The notes: generated by a model from the letters alone, not told the origin. 64,000 nt of DNA from Candidatus Saccharimonadota bacterium (GCA_009783235.1 WRHN01000001.1:62001-126000); one strand, 5' to 3'. Counted from the stretch's first letter, positions 1 through 9,115 are shown. A program made the numbers and translations.

Positions 1-66
1 ACTGGCGGTTTGTACGCTAGTCATGCCGAAATCATTGGCGAAGCGCTGAAGCTAATAAATGAATAA
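1..66 (+). CDS. C-terminal end of an unidentified protein (partial)
   Basis: The window opens inside a reading frame whose last 21 residues end in EIIGEALKLINE, followed by TAA at 64-66. The tail is helical and acidic. Too little is present to name a family. It is convergent with the HIT gene, leaving only 13 bp between the two stop codons. Confidence 0.55.
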   Translation, partial: TGGLYASHAEIIGEALKLINE

Positions 67-79
67 CTTTTGTATGCAA

Positions 80-490
80 TTAATCTGTAAAACTTAATTT
101 CTCAGCCAAGCTTTTCAGGTTATTTTCGTCAACGTTAACTGGATATCCGTGGTGCAGCCGCAGGACATCTTCGTCATAAATCGGCACCAAGTGAACGTGT
201 CCATGATTAGGCACGCCCAGGCCCTCGATTACCGTGCCAACTCTCATAGGTTGCAAAACCTCCTGCATGCGCTCGGCCACTTTTTTAGCAGTACTCCACA
301 CCGCGGCGTAGTAGTCATCTGGCAATTGCCAAATTTGATCAACTTGCACTTTTGGTACGACCAGCACGTGGCCGTCCGCTAGGGGGTTAATGTCCAAAAA
401 TACGAAAGTTTTGTCGTCCTCGTAAATTTTGTGGGCGGGTATTTCGCCGTTGATAATTTTAGTAAAAATGCTTGTGTTTTCCATATTCAT
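80..490 (-). CDS. HIT family nucleotide hydrolase
   Basis: This 136-residue protein has the full length of a small HIT-domain (Hint-like) protein. The N-terminal part carries the family pattern F..I..GEIPAHKIYED and the hydrophobic LADGHVLVVPK strand. The histidine triad is at residues 96-100 (HGHVH, followed by LVP), with the middle residues forming the nucleotide-phosphate binding site. Members hydrolyse nucleoside phosphoramidates or dinucleotide polyphosphates in the cytoplasm. ATG at 484 is an alternative start two codons in. The gene is divergent from the D,D-carboxypeptidase gene, with starts only about 17 bp apart, so the two promoters must overlap. The exact substrate cannot be read from sequence. 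Confidence 0.9.
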   Translation of the reverse strand: MNMENTSIFTKIINGEIPAHKIYEDDKTFVFLDINPLADGHVLVVPKVQVDQIWQLPDDYYAAVWSTAKKVAERMQEVLQPMRVGTVIEGLGVPNHGHVHLVPIYDEDVLRLHHGYPVNVDENNLKSLAEKLSFTD

Positions 491-507
491 ATATTATACT
501 ACAAGTT

Positions 508-1707
508 ATGAAAGGTGGGAAATCCAAAATCATCACCGGCATAGCTGGTTTTTTGATAGTTGCGAGTGCTTTGTGGGCTGTGGCCTTGGCTCTGGCTATT
601 AAACCAGTTGGTGGGCTAGAATTAGACACTAACGCTCAAAGTTCAGAGCCAGCGGGCGAAGAAATAACTTTTGTTTGGCCGAGCGAAGGTGCGGCGGCCA
701 TCGGCATGAATGATAAAATCAAATCCGACTTTAATGGTGACGAAGTGCGAGCCATGGCGAGTATCACGAAGGTAGTTACGGCGTTGGTGGTGCTTGATAA
801 AAAACCAATAAACACTGGTGAAATTGGCGAAGTTTTGACTATGACCGACAAAGATGTGGCGCTTTACCAAAAAACCAAGGCCGCGGGCGGCTCAAATATA
901 GAGGTCAAAGCTGGCGAAGAAATCAATCAAGTCGATATGTTAAAAGCTATGATGTTGGTGAGCGCCAACAATATAGCGGACAGTTTGGCTAATTGGGCTT
1001 TTGGTTCAGAAGAAGAATATGTGGCGGCAGCGAACGATTGGTTGGCCCAAAAAGGTTTCACTGACACCAAAGCGGCAGACGCTAGCGGGCTAGACCCGGC
1101 GTCGGTTTCGACGGCTAATGAATTAGTTAAGCTTGCTATGTTGGCTGATCGCAGCACGGTTTTGCAGAGCGTGTTTTCCACCAAAGACGCTCGATTCCAA
1201 GGTGCGCAAATCATCAACACCAACACCCTCCTGGGTATCAACGGCATCTATGGTCTAAAAACGGGGCATACTAGCGCCGCAGGGGCCAATCTGCTGTTTG
1301 TGTCTAAGTATAAACTTGGCCAAAACGAAGGCGCAATTTACGGCGTGGTCTTGGGCCAAACCGATGAAAATCTGTTCCAAGCGGCAAAAGATTTAAACGA
1401 CTCCGCCCAGTCAAATATTGGTAAAGTTGTTGTCTTGGCTAAGGGCTCGGTAGTCGGTCAGGTTACTTCGCGTTGGGGCGACAAATCCGATATCGTGGTG
1501 GCAAATGATTTAATGACCGTGAACTGGAAAGACGAAAATGACGCGTTAGTGGCGGTTAACGCCGGGACAGATCTTGGCGGCATGACTTCAGTTGCTGGTG
1601 GCCAAAAAGTTGGCGAAGCGACAGTTGGTTTTGAGAGTGTTGATGTGGTGACCAAATATACTTTGCGCGCCCCAAGTTTTCTGTGGCGGATAACCAATCC
1701 GTTTTAA
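508..1707 (+). CDS. D-alanyl-D-alanine carboxypeptidase (S11 family)
   Basis: A penicillin-binding-type serine peptidase that trims the terminal D-Ala from peptidoglycan stem peptides outside the membrane. A single N-terminal membrane segment (about residues 9-31) acts as signal or anchor. The catalytic motifs are visible in order: SITK at about residues 85-88, SAN in the VSANNIAD stretch, and KTG in GLKTGHTSAAG. The C-terminal roughly 100 residues look like the beta-rich domain seen in PBP5-like enzymes. I chose ATG 508 rather than the in-frame 472 codon because a TATACT box at 495-500 lies 7 bp before it and the longer form would overlap the divergent HIT gene. Length of 399 residues is normal. 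Confidence 0.9.
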   Translation: MKGGKSKIITGIAGFLIVASALWAVALALAIKPVGGLELDTNAQSSEPAGEEITFVWPSEGAAAIGMNDKIKSDFNGDEVRAMASITKVVTALVVLDKKPINTGEIGEVLTMTDKDVALYQKTKAAGGSNIEVKAGEEINQVDMLKAMMLVSANNIADSLANWAFGSEEEYVAAANDWLAQKGFTDTKAADASGLDPASVSTANELVKLAMLADRSTVLQSVFSTKDARFQGAQIINTNTLLGINGIYGLKTGHTSAAGANLLFVSKYKLGQNEGAIYGVVLGQTDENLFQAAKDLNDSAQSNIGKVVVLAKGSVVGQVTSRWGDKSDIVVANDLMTVNWKDENDALVAVNAGTDLGGMTSVAGGQKVGEATVGFESVDVVTKYTLRAPSFLWRITNPF

Positions 1708-1874
1708 TTTATCGGCGCTGTTCTTTTGTAATTTCGGAGTTTTTCATCTTGCTTTCCCTCAACGATTCATATACAATAAACATAAACATAAACATCAACC
1801 AGGCTGTCGAGTCCAACACCTTTGGCACGACAGCACTCGAAGTTAAGAAGTTAATAACATAAGTCAATAGAATC

Positions 1875-2666
1875 ATGCGCAGACATAATAAACCCAAACG
1901 CTCCCAACACGGCGACACCCTCATCGAAGTCCTACTCGCAGTCGCCGTCCTTTCACTTGCTACCGTCATGACCATGTCTGTAGTTAACAACTCCCACCGC
2001 GAAATAGTCGCCGAAATCAATAGAGAAACCGTTAGAAGCCAAATCAACTCCCAATCCGAACTCTTACAATACTTCCACTCCATCTCCTCCAGACTCAGCA
2101 GTGGTTCTTCTGGACAATGGGCTGAGAACGCCAAACCCGAAGAAGTCGCTTTGTGGGAAGCCATCACCAACCAAGCCCTAGACGGCCCCAAAAACTATGG
2201 CAGCCAAGTCTATAGCAGCACTGACAACGATACTAACACCACAGCTGGCGGCAGCATCACTGCTGCCTGCAGTAGAGGCCCCGTCAACAACAATGAAGGC
2301 CGCGCCTTCTACCTCGCCTATGGCACCACCACTGACGGCGCTACCCTCAACGCTGACGGCTCCATCAGCAAACAACACTTCGTCAACAACCCCGAAGCCC
2401 CCAACGCTAAATACTACGTCGTCGCAGAAGACACTGACACCCATCTCCCCCTCAAAACCAATAGTCGTTGGTCTGCCAGACCCGGCAATGGCATCTGGAT
2501 CAATGCTGTACACCACTACACCACAGAAGACAACCAAGCTATCACTAACGACCCTAACGACTACTACGACTTCTACATTAAAGGCTGCTGGCACAACACC
2601 AATGGCAGCACTGACCAATACTACTTGTTGGTGAGGGTGAATAACGGTTTTACAATAGTTAGATAA
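1875..2666 (+). CDS. Type IV prepilin-like protein with unusual base composition
   Basis: The N-terminus is a basic leader (MRRHNKPKRSQHG) followed by DTLIEVLLAVAVLSLA, which is a class III pilin signal: cleavage after Gly13, Glu at +5, then a hydrophobic helix. The usual +1 Phe is Asp. The remaining part is a 220-residue polar domain rich in Asn, Thr, Asp and Tyr with a pair of cysteines (TAACSRG, KGCWHN) that could form a disulfide. It is the first of three pilin-like genes. The coding strand from about 1875 to 2620 is strikingly rich in C and poor in G compared with the next two genes, so codon choice (ACC, AAC, CCC) differs from its neighbours. The specific pilus role is unknown. Confidence 0.75.
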   Translation: MRRHNKPKRSQHGDTLIEVLLAVAVLSLATVMTMSVVNNSHREIVAEINRETVRSQINSQSELLQYFHSISSRLSSGSSGQWAENAKPEEVALWEAITNQALDGPKNYGSQVYSSTDNDTNTTAGGSITAACSRGPVNNNEGRAFYLAYGTTTDGATLNADGSISKQHFVNNPEAPNAKYYVVAEDTDTHLPLKTNSRWSARPGNGIWINAVHHYTTEDNQAITNDPNDYYDFYIKGCWHNTNGSTDQYYLLVRVNNGFTIVR

Positions 2667-2708
2667 CTTTAGTTGATTTTTATAAAGGTAATGGTTATAA
2701 TGAAAGTC

Positions 2709-3503
2709 ATGAAGAGGCGAGCCCAGAGGGGATTCACACTTATTGAGCTTATGTTTGCCATGGCGCTTTTGGGTTTTATATTGATATTTTCTTTGACGGT
2801 GATTTCTCAGTTGATTTCCACCTATAATCGCGGCCTGAGTTTAGTCCAGGTCAACCAAGCTATTAGACATTTCGACAACGACCTGACCAAAGCTTTGGGC
2901 TCTGTCGGTGCGGGTTCTGTGACTATTAACTTTTTTAACGCCGCGGGCGACCGAGTTGCTGACCCTACTGACCCTAGCGTGGTGGCGGGCAGTATTTGCC
3001 TGAAAGATTCGGTTTACGTTTGGAATTTGGGCAATGCGGTCGCTGATGACGGCCAGCCGTTCTTTGGCTATGCTGGTTCAGCGGCTCCTTTTAGATTGTT
3101 GCGGATTAACACGAACGACATAGGATATTGCGAAGCCAAAGTAGACAGTGAGAGAAACTACCGTAGGTTTCCGCGTGGTCAACAAGCCATGCAAGCTGCT
3201 CAAGGAACTCAAGAAGCGACGGTTAGCCTGCTGGGCAGTCAGTCAATGGTCATGTACGCTAATATCAGTACGCTCGGCAACGCGTCCGCTAACCAGGGTA
3301 AACTAATGAACGTCCACTTTGTTTTGTCGTCAGCTGGAGCGGACTTTGCGCCCGCTTGGGTTGATGAAAATGGCGATGAGAAGCCCGAAAACGCCCCGCT
3401 TGACCTTGCGGTACACCACTTAACTTGCGTTAATACAAGAAATAGAAGCGAATTTTGTTCATTTGGCGAATTTAATAGTATAATATATATGAGAGGACAA
3501 TAA
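2709..3503 (+). CDS. Type IV prepilin-like (PilW/GspJ-type minor pseudopilin)
   Basis: The leader MKRRAQRG is followed by FTLIELMFAMALLGFILIFSLTVISQL, a textbook type III signal sequence with Phe at +1 and Glu at +5. The extracytoplasmic part is about 240 residues with several cysteines, including a pair near the C-terminus (LTCVNTRNRSEFCSF). Upstream in-frame ATGs at 2691 and 2700 exist; 2709 gives the 8-residue leader typical of prepilins. It sits 42 bp after the first pilin gene and 15 bp before the PilX-like gene, so the three probably form one transcript. Processing would require a PilD-like peptidase that is not in the window. Confidence 0.8.
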   Translation: MKRRAQRGFTLIELMFAMALLGFILIFSLTVISQLISTYNRGLSLVQVNQAIRHFDNDLTKALGSVGAGSVTINFFNAAGDRVADPTDPSVVAGSICLKDSVYVWNLGNAVADDGQPFFGYAGSAAPFRLLRINTNDIGYCEAKVDSERNYRRFPRGQQAMQAAQGTQEATVSLLGSQSMVMYANISTLGNASANQGKLMNVHFVLSSAGADFAPAWVDENGDEKPENAPLDLAVHHLTCVNTRNRSEFCSFGEFNSIIYMRGQ

Positions 3504-3518
3504 TAAGGAGGGACAATC

Positions 3519-4808
3519 ATGACGACAAACATTAAAAGAAGCAAAGAACTGGGCGGCGTGTCAATGCTGTCGGTGATGTTTTTTGTGATATTTCTATCTA
3601 TTTTAGCGGTGAGCTTTTTGCGTGCCACTCACGACGAAAAACAGCGCTCGCTCAGAAATGAATTGAGTACTGCTGCGCTGGCTGCTGCCAAAGCAGGCGT
3701 CGAAGATGCTAAGCGCGTGCTATTGTATTGTATGGATCCCGCGGTGGCCAACGTCGATGAAGACTGTAAGGGTCTAGAGACTAGCGGATGCACTGATATC
3801 ATCGGAGCGTTTAACAACGAGTCCGCTGATAACGCTAGAAAACAGATTATCGCCGTGAGCGACGAAAATAATGGCGACGCGGTGGTAGCTACTGGCGTGG
3901 CTGGCGACGCGACTGAGGCAAGCTATAAGCAATATTATACTTGCCTACAAATTAATCGCTACACCGAAGAAGTTGAATTTGCTTTGTCGGCTCTCGATTC
4001 AAAAGCGGTTGACGCGTCCGCTAGTGTGATAATCCCTCTAAATGTAGCCGCCAAAGACAACGACGACAATTACAACACAAACGGTATTACTCTTTCGAAC
4101 TTTACTTTGCAATGGCATTTAGTGGGTGAAGACGGAGCTTCTGATGGCAGTATGGCTCAGCTAACCCCTGCGGGAGAAGTTACCAATCCACCAAAAGCCG
4201 ACTGGAGAGGCCCAGCCATGATGCGTATTGAAATGGTCGCTGTGCCCAATCCTGACAAGGGCGGCACGTTTACTTTTGACAGTGTCGACGCTGCAACTTA
4301 CGCGGTGATTTTGCGACCAGTTGGTGACGGCAACAACTATGGCAGTCAGTTGAACCTCTCGACTTTTGCTCCTAGCACCAGCCCGAACAGCGCTAAATCA
4401 CCAATTGAAAACGTTGGTTGTTCTTCTGGCTCTCCTAGCAGAGACGGCTACCAGTGCGCGGTCAATATCAGCTATAACGGCAGCGACCTGAATTTTGATG
4501 ACAATGATTACTATATCAGATTAACCGCTCTTTACCGCGACACCCATGTCAGCATTGGCAATTTACAGGGGAAGCGCAACGGCAGCGAAGTTGAAGTAGT
4601 GTTTAATGCGCTTCAGCCAGCAATTGACGTAACAGGGCGCGTTGGTAATACTTACCGTCGATTAATTGCCAGAGTGGCCGCCAACGAATCGCTAGCTGGC
4701 AACCTATTTTTCCCAGAATATGCTATTGAGAGCGGCTCAGACGTTTGCAAGAAAATGCTTGTCGATACTGCCGCCTCTGGTAAATCTAGAGATTTGTGCG
4801 AATATTAA
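3519..4808 (+). CDS. PilX-like pilus assembly protein
   Basis: The N-terminus GGVSMLSVMFFVIFLSILAV is a hydrophobic helix, followed by a polar helix (RATHDEKQRSLRNE, then TAALAAAKAGVEDAKR). This layout matches the PilX N-terminal domain (GxxL..S.. helix, then E.R.....L...A..AA..GVEDA) rather than a classical prepilin with Glu+5. The remaining 350 residues form a large surface domain with several cysteines (YCMD, DCKG, SGCTD) that may pair. A strong ribosome binding site (AAGGAGGG) lies 7 bases before ATG 3519. Its position directly after two pseudopilin genes supports a role as a minor tip component. Confidence 0.7.
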   Translation: MTTNIKRSKELGGVSMLSVMFFVIFLSILAVSFLRATHDEKQRSLRNELSTAALAAAKAGVEDAKRVLLYCMDPAVANVDEDCKGLETSGCTDIIGAFNNESADNARKQIIAVSDENNGDAVVATGVAGDATEASYKQYYTCLQINRYTEEVEFALSALDSKAVDASASVIIPLNVAAKDNDDNYNTNGITLSNFTLQWHLVGEDGASDGSMAQLTPAGEVTNPPKADWRGPAMMRIEMVAVPNPDKGGTFTFDSVDAATYAVILRPVGDGNNYGSQLNLSTFAPSTSPNSAKSPIENVGCSSGSPSRDGYQCAVNISYNGSDLNFDDNDYYIRLTALYRDTHVSIGNLQGKRNGSEVEVVFNALQPAIDVTGRVGNTYRRLIARVAANESLAGNLFFPEYAIESGSDVCKKMLVDTAASGKSRDLCEY

Positions 4809-4839
4809 TTAAATTAGCCTAAGTTGCGATAGCTCATCG

Positions 4840-5769
4840 TCAGTTTTGGTTTGGCTTGTCGTGAAATCTTCTGTGCACTTCTTTTAGGTGTTGATCGGTA
4901 ACGTGAGTGTAAATTTGGGTAGTAGATATGTCGGCGTGCCCCAAAAGTGACTGCACACTACGCAAATCAGCTCCATTCATTAATAGATCTGTGGCAAAGC
5001 TGTGGCGCAGGGTATGAGGGTGAACATTTTTGGTGATACCAGCTTTTTTAGCGTATTTGCGAATAATGCGCTGCACTGAACGGGGAGACAAGCGTCTGTT
5101 TTCGGCCTCTTTGTCGTGCAGGGAACTCTTGCCAGCGAAATTCACAAACAAAGGCCGTTCATTGTCGTCGCGCATTTTTAGGTAGATACCCAAAATTTCG
5201 GCCGCTTCGGGACTTAAAAACACCGGGCGAACTTTTCGTCCTTTGCCGCGCACGACAAACTCGCCTTTTTCGGGATTAATCTGGTCTCGATTTAGTGAAG
5301 TTAGCTCGGAAACGCGCAACCCCGCAGAGAATAACAGCTCCAAAATTGCCAGGTCGCGCAGGCCAATTTTGTCTGTGGCATCGACCGCGTTGAACAGCAA
5401 TTTCAATTCGTCGCGAGTCAAAAAAGAAGTATGGTCAAAATCAGAACTAGTTTTTCTGAGCTCGATTTTCTCTGGCGCAACCGTTTTAACGTCGCGCTTG
5501 GCGCAATATTTCAAAAAACTACGCAGCGCTATCAAGTGGTAATTTTGCGTTTTATTGGACAAACCTTGTTCTTGCGAATTAATATAGCGATCCAGCCAAA
5601 CGTGATACTTACGAATTTTTTCGCCAGTCAGCTCAGAGACTCGAATATCGCCTATAAATTCCGAAAATCGATCCATGTACAAAGAGTAATTTTCGACCGT
5701 TTTGGGCGCGCGGCCACGCTCAATCTCTACATATTCCAGAAAATCGCCAATCAGCTCAGATAAATACAT
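4840..5769 (-). CDS. xerD: Tyrosine recombinase XerC/XerD family
   Basis: At 309 residues this is a standard Xer recombinase that resolves chromosome dimers at dif. The N-terminal SAM-like core-binding domain covers about residues 1-90. The catalytic domain shows Arg in AGLRVSEL, Lys in VRGKGRKVR, the HxxR box in HPHTLRHSFA, and His plus Tyr in LLGHADISTTQIYTH, so all six active-site residues are in place. No phage-integrase neighbours are seen here, and the gene faces the pilin cluster tail to tail, so a housekeeping role is more likely than a mobile-element one. Whether it is the only Xer in the genome cannot be seen from this window. It could be the enzyme acting on the split gene at 61.6 kb, but nothing links them. 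Confidence 0.88.
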   Translation of the reverse strand: MYLSELIGDFLEYVEIERGRAPKTVENYSLYMDRFSEFIGDIRVSELTGEKIRKYHVWLDRYINSQEQGLSNKTQNYHLIALRSFLKYCAKRDVKTVAPEKIELRKTSSDFDHTSFLTRDELKLLFNAVDATDKIGLRDLAILELLFSAGLRVSELTSLNRDQINPEKGEFVVRGKGRKVRPVFLSPEAAEILGIYLKMRDDNERPLFVNFAGKSSLHDKEAENRRLSPRSVQRIIRKYAKKAGITKNVHPHTLRHSFATDLLMNGADLRSVQSLLGHADISTTQIYTHVTDQHLKEVHRRFHDKPNQN

Positions 5770-5814
5770 ATACTCATTTTAACATAGACTGCCAGCCGTG
5801 ATACAATGTAGCTT

Positions 5815-6618
5815 ATGGATATTCAAACAATAGCGCTGGGCATCGTGCAGGGTCTGACCGAATTTGTACCTGTCAGCTCAAGCGGCCACCTGGTTTTAAT
5901 GGAATCACTTTTCGGAGACGGTGGTGAAAACGTTCACTTGTTCATAGAGGCCTTGAATTTTGGTACCGTTTTGGCACTGCTGATTTTCTTTCGCCATAAG
6001 ATTTTACAAATTTGCCGCCAAGTATTCCATGAACACAACTACGTTTTACTGAGAAATATCGTACTGACTTCATTGCCAGTTGGCATAGCGGGCTTACTTT
6101 TCAGCCACGCTATTAGCCAAGTTCCATTTTTTGTCAGCCCAATAACTGTAACCGCGGCGCTATTTTTCGTTGGCGTGATAATGGTGATTTTAGAAAAACT
6201 GCCAAAACTGACCGCTCGATCGAGTGGCGAAAAGCTTTCCTGGAAACGAGCTCTCGGTATTGGTTTTGCGCAAACTCTGGCGCTTGTACCAGGGGTTTCG
6301 CGCTCTGGCTCAACCATCATTGCCGGACGTTTGGCTGGCCTTAAACCGAAACAAGCGGCCGAGTATTCATTTTTAGTGTCGATTCCAGTCATGTTGGGCC
6401 TGTCGGCCAAACTCGTCGTCAGCGACACGCAATATCTAATCAATAACTGGTCGGTAGTTTTGGTCGGTAACGTAGCGGCTTTTATCACCGGTATATTGGC
6501 CATTCAGTTCTTGCTAGATTTTTTGAGCAAACACAGCTTGAAAGTTTTTGGAGTCTATCGCATTTTCGTTGCCGTTGTAGTTATTTTGCTAATTGTTCTT
6601 GGGGTGATACAATATTAG
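5815..6618 (+). CDS. uppP: Undecaprenyl-diphosphatase
   Basis: An integral membrane enzyme that dephosphorylates undecaprenyl pyrophosphate so the lipid carrier can be reused for wall synthesis. Length of 267 residues and about eight hydrophobic segments fit the BacA/UppP family. The signature GLTEFVPVSSSGH is at residues 13-25, with Glu16 and the SSSGH loop at the active site. The second motif PGVSRSGST is near residue 158. The -10 box TACAAT (5802-5807) lies only 7 bp before ATG, so the transcript is probably leaderless. The gene is divergent from xerD. Confidence 0.95.
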   Translation: MDIQTIALGIVQGLTEFVPVSSSGHLVLMESLFGDGGENVHLFIEALNFGTVLALLIFFRHKILQICRQVFHEHNYVLLRNIVLTSLPVGIAGLLFSHAISQVPFFVSPITVTAALFFVGVIMVILEKLPKLTARSSGEKLSWKRALGIGFAQTLALVPGVSRSGSTIIAGRLAGLKPKQAAEYSFLVSIPVMLGLSAKLVVSDTQYLINNWSVVLVGNVAAFITGILAIQFLLDFLSKHSLKVFGVYRIFVAVVVILLIVLGVIQY

Positions 6619-6622
6619 CATC

Positions 6623-7168
6623 ATGAGCAAGAGTTTTGACGGCCAGCGTAAAGGCGAAAAAGTACTGACCATAGTGCGTCGCCACCCGATTGCCTTGCGT
6701 AAAGGTTTGTATTTGTGGCTGCTGGTTACTTTTGCGGGCTGTTTGCCGCTACTGTTTTTCCCAGACAACTTTAATATGTTGTGGGTGTTCTTTGGCACGT
6801 TCGCGTTTGGTGGGCTGATTTTTTTCTATCACTGGATTGGTTGGTATTTCACAATTTATATTATTACCAACGAGCGCGTTCGTTTAGTAACCCAAAAGAG
6901 TATATTTGGTAAAACCGTTATTGAATTGCCGCTAGAAAAAGTGCAAAATATCAGCATGGCTATACCGGGCATGATGGGCGAATTGTTCAAATATGGTACA
7001 ATAGTTCTGCAGACGATGGTTGGTGATTTGGTGATGGATAGAATGTACAAACCGGAAGATATTTATAATTTGATTCAAAATTCCACCCACGTTAAGCGCA
7101 TCGAAGAAGACGCCGTTGCGGAATATGAAGAAGACGAAGAAGACGAAGAAGACGAAGATAATGGATAA
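6623..7168 (+). CDS. Membrane protein with bacterial PH (bPH2) domain
   Basis: Two transmembrane helices (about residues 31-50 and 55-75) are followed by a bPH2 (YdbS/YdbT-like) beta domain starting near ITNERVRLVTQKSIFGKTVIELPLEKVQNIS, a very characteristic family stretch. The function of these domains is not well established. The C-terminus is a low-complexity acidic tail made from repeated GAAGACGAA triplets (EEDEEDEEDED), which overlaps the start of the next gene by 8 bp. A TACAAT box at 6608-6613 precedes ATG by 9 bp. Co-translation with the foldase gene downstream is likely. Confidence 0.8.
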   Translation: MSKSFDGQRKGEKVLTIVRRHPIALRKGLYLWLLVTFAGCLPLLFFPDNFNMLWVFFGTFAFGGLIFFYHWIGWYFTIYIITNERVRLVTQKSIFGKTVIELPLEKVQNISMAIPGMMGELFKYGTIVLQTMVGDLVMDRMYKPEDIYNLIQNSTHVKRIEEDAVAEYEEDEEDEEDEDNG

Positions 7169-8204
7169 AATAATGCCACGCATCAAGCGGTCAAAAAAGC
7201 CTGAAAAACCAGGCGTTATTACTAATGATAACATTGATGAGCACCGCGAAAAAGTGCTCAAAACGGGCAAAAAATTTAAATATCCTTTTCAATATTCTAA
7301 ACACAAGGCGATAATTAACTCTTTTATCATTGCCGTGGCGGTGTTGATGGCGTTCTCTGGCGTGACGGCCTGGATGTTGTACAAACAGCAGACGCGCGAT
7401 AATTTTTTCTATACTTTTACCAAAATAGTGCCTGTGCCAGTGGCCAAAGTTGGCGACGATTATGTGCGTTATAGCGACTATCTTTTGCGTTTGCGTAGTT
7501 CGATTCACTATATGGTCGCGGGCGGTAGCGAGGTTGATATTACCACACCAGAAGGAGCGGATTTGATTGAGCACACCAAGCGTCAAGAGCTGACTGAAGC
7601 ACAAAAAGATGTTTTCGCCGCTCAGTTAGCGCGCGAACTAGACATTACCGTTTCAGATGAAGAAATTAATGAATTCATTGCTTTTGCGCGCAGAAGTGGG
7701 GAAGTTGAGCTGTCTCAAGAATCTTTCGAGCAGGCTGTGCTGCGTGATCTTTATGGGCAGTCGCTTGATGAGTTCAAAATTTTCGTTCATCATAATTTGT
7801 TGCGCAGCCGCGTGGTCAAGGCGATTGATAGTGATGCTAAGGACAGGGCAGAGAAAGTTCTAAATGAGGTGGTGGCCGCCCCAGATAAGTTTAACGCCAA
7901 GGCTCAGGAAATCTCAGAAGATGAAATTACAAAGTCCAACGACGGCAAAGTTATTGACGTCAGCTTGACTGGACAAATTATTGATCCAAATGGTTTAATT
8001 GAAGCGGCAAAAAAACTTGAAAAAGGTAAAATTTCGGAATTGATTTCTGGCGTGGACGGTTATTACATTGTTAAGTTAGACGCCAAAACCGAAAATACCA
8101 TTAGTTATTCAGTGATAAAAATAGCTTTTCATGAATTTGAGCGTCGTTTTGAAGAACTTAAAAACAGCGGCGGCATTCAAGAATGCATCGCTGTTAAAAG
8201 TTAA
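7161..8204 (+). CDS. SurA/PrsA-like parvulin peptidyl-prolyl isomerase, membrane anchored
   Basis: A basic N-terminal tail of about 45 residues is followed by one transmembrane helix (IINSFIIAVAVLMAFSGVTAWML), so the body is outside the membrane. The middle part resembles the SurA N-terminal chaperone domain (ARELDITVSDEEINEFI, then DEFKIFVHHNLLRSRVVKAI). The end resembles a diverged parvulin domain (KAQEISEDEITKSNDGKV, LEKGKISELISGVDGYYIVKL). Expected role: folding of exported proteins such as pilins and peptidoglycan enzymes. ATG 7161 overlaps the stop of the bPH gene (ATGGATAA), a coupled arrangement, so I prefer it over an in-frame ATG upstream at about 7116. Confidence 0.78.
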   Translation: MDKIMPRIKRSKKPEKPGVITNDNIDEHREKVLKTGKKFKYPFQYSKHKAIINSFIIAVAVLMAFSGVTAWMLYKQQTRDNFFYTFTKIVPVPVAKVGDDYVRYSDYLLRLRSSIHYMVAGGSEVDITTPEGADLIEHTKRQELTEAQKDVFAAQLARELDITVSDEEINEFIAFARRSGEVELSQESFEQAVLRDLYGQSLDEFKIFVHHNLLRSRVVKAIDSDAKDRAEKVLNEVVAAPDKFNAKAQEISEDEITKSNDGKVIDVSLTGQIIDPNGLIEAAKKLEKGKISELISGVDGYYIVKLDAKTENTISYSVIKIAFHEFERRFEELKNSGGIQECIAVKS

Positions 8205-8230
8205 CCAAATATGCTAATATAAATTAGCCT

Positions 8231-8307
8231 GCCACCTTAGCTCAGCTGGCTAGAGCGCAGCTTTCGTAAAGCTGAGGTCCCGAGTTCGATCCTCGGAGGT
8301 GGCTCCA
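8231..8307 (+). tRNA. tRNA-Thr (CGT)
   Basis: The acceptor stem GCCACCT/AGGTGGC closes a canonical cloverleaf with D-arm, TTCGATC T-loop and an encoded CCA. The anticodon loop TTCGTAA sits on a CAGCT/AGCTG stem, giving anticodon CGT for ACG codons. Confidence 0.97.
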
Positions 8308-8327
8308 AGTAGAATTTTAGGAGCTCA

Positions 8328-8978
8328 TTAAACACGGTGTTTAGGGGCTTTGTACAACTCATACGCCTTAAAATCATTCTGGCTCAAGATATGCGGACGA
8401 TCGTTTTCGCCACTACCTTTAACGAAGTAGCAGCTAGGACTCCCAATCTGGCTGCCTCGTAACGTTCTAATTTCGACCTTTCGACCGGTATCGTTCTTAA
8501 TAATTAAACGCCGTTTCGTAGTGCCATCGTGATAGCCCTTCGGCCGCATGGCAACGCCGGGTAATTCGCCCTCGCCAAAACTAAAGCCCTCCATGCTGTC
8601 GTCGTCACTGACAGGCTCATATAATTTTGCGATTTTCTCTGCATTTTTTTGAACAAAATGGTTGCGCGAATCACCTTCGTGCCAGACTGGATTGGTCACA
8701 ATAAAATTACCAGGCTCCAGAACGTAAGGGGCCTCAATTTTAGGAACGCGGGTTATATTTCCGTCTGCATCCTCAACCTGTTCCATCACTATAGTATTCA
8801 AAACAAATTGACCTTCTTCGTTCAGTGCCACACCCTTATCAGCGTACGCGCCGTTCTCCAAGCCTTCGGCGGTAACTTCTTCAACCATCACTGGCGAGGT
8901 TTTGACAAAAAGTTCAGCATTTTCAAACTTCTCAACGTATTCTGCTGATTCCAGATCAATAAACAACGGTTCGACCAT
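8328..8978 (-). CDS. Uncharacterised protein
   Basis: I do not recognise a named family. The 216-residue protein has no signal peptide or membrane segment and is rich in acidic residues. A central stretch (YVLEPGNFIVTNPVWHEGDSRNHFVQ) looks like a beta-sheet domain found in small proteins that begin with a PGDYIVTNP-like strand, and the end holds KRRLIIKNDTGRKVEIRTLRG. A likely promoter, TGTGATAGAAT, lies just upstream on the minus strand (about 8995-9005). It is convergent with the tRNA-Thr gene. Confidence 0.7.
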   Translation of the reverse strand: MVEPLFIDLESAEYVEKFENAELFVKTSPVMVEEVTAEGLENGAYADKGVALNEEGQFVLNTIVMEQVEDADGNITRVPKIEAPYVLEPGNFIVTNPVWHEGDSRNHFVQKNAEKIAKLYEPVSDDDSMEGFSFGEGELPGVAMRPKGYHDGTTKRRLIIKNDTGRKVEIRTLRGSQIGSPSCYFVKGSGENDRPHILSQNDFKAYELYKAPKHRV

Positions 8979-9115
8979 AATAATTTTCGTTTTTATTCTA
9001 TCACACTGTACATTTTTCGTAAAAATAAGCTATAATACATTTGGAAGTTGACGCAAATCAAAACCATCTGGTGCTGTTGCGTCATGGCACGCGCCGCCGA
9101 GAAAGAGATTAAACT

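Noticed and set aside
2178-2634. Long open frames in other registers over the first pilin gene
   Set aside because: They arise from its extreme C-rich, repetitive codons. The chosen frame has a clear prepilin signal and fits the neighbouring pilin genes.
4840-5769. Phage or integron integrase
   Set aside because: Length, full Xer catalytic set and lack of phage neighbours fit the housekeeping Xer recombinase.
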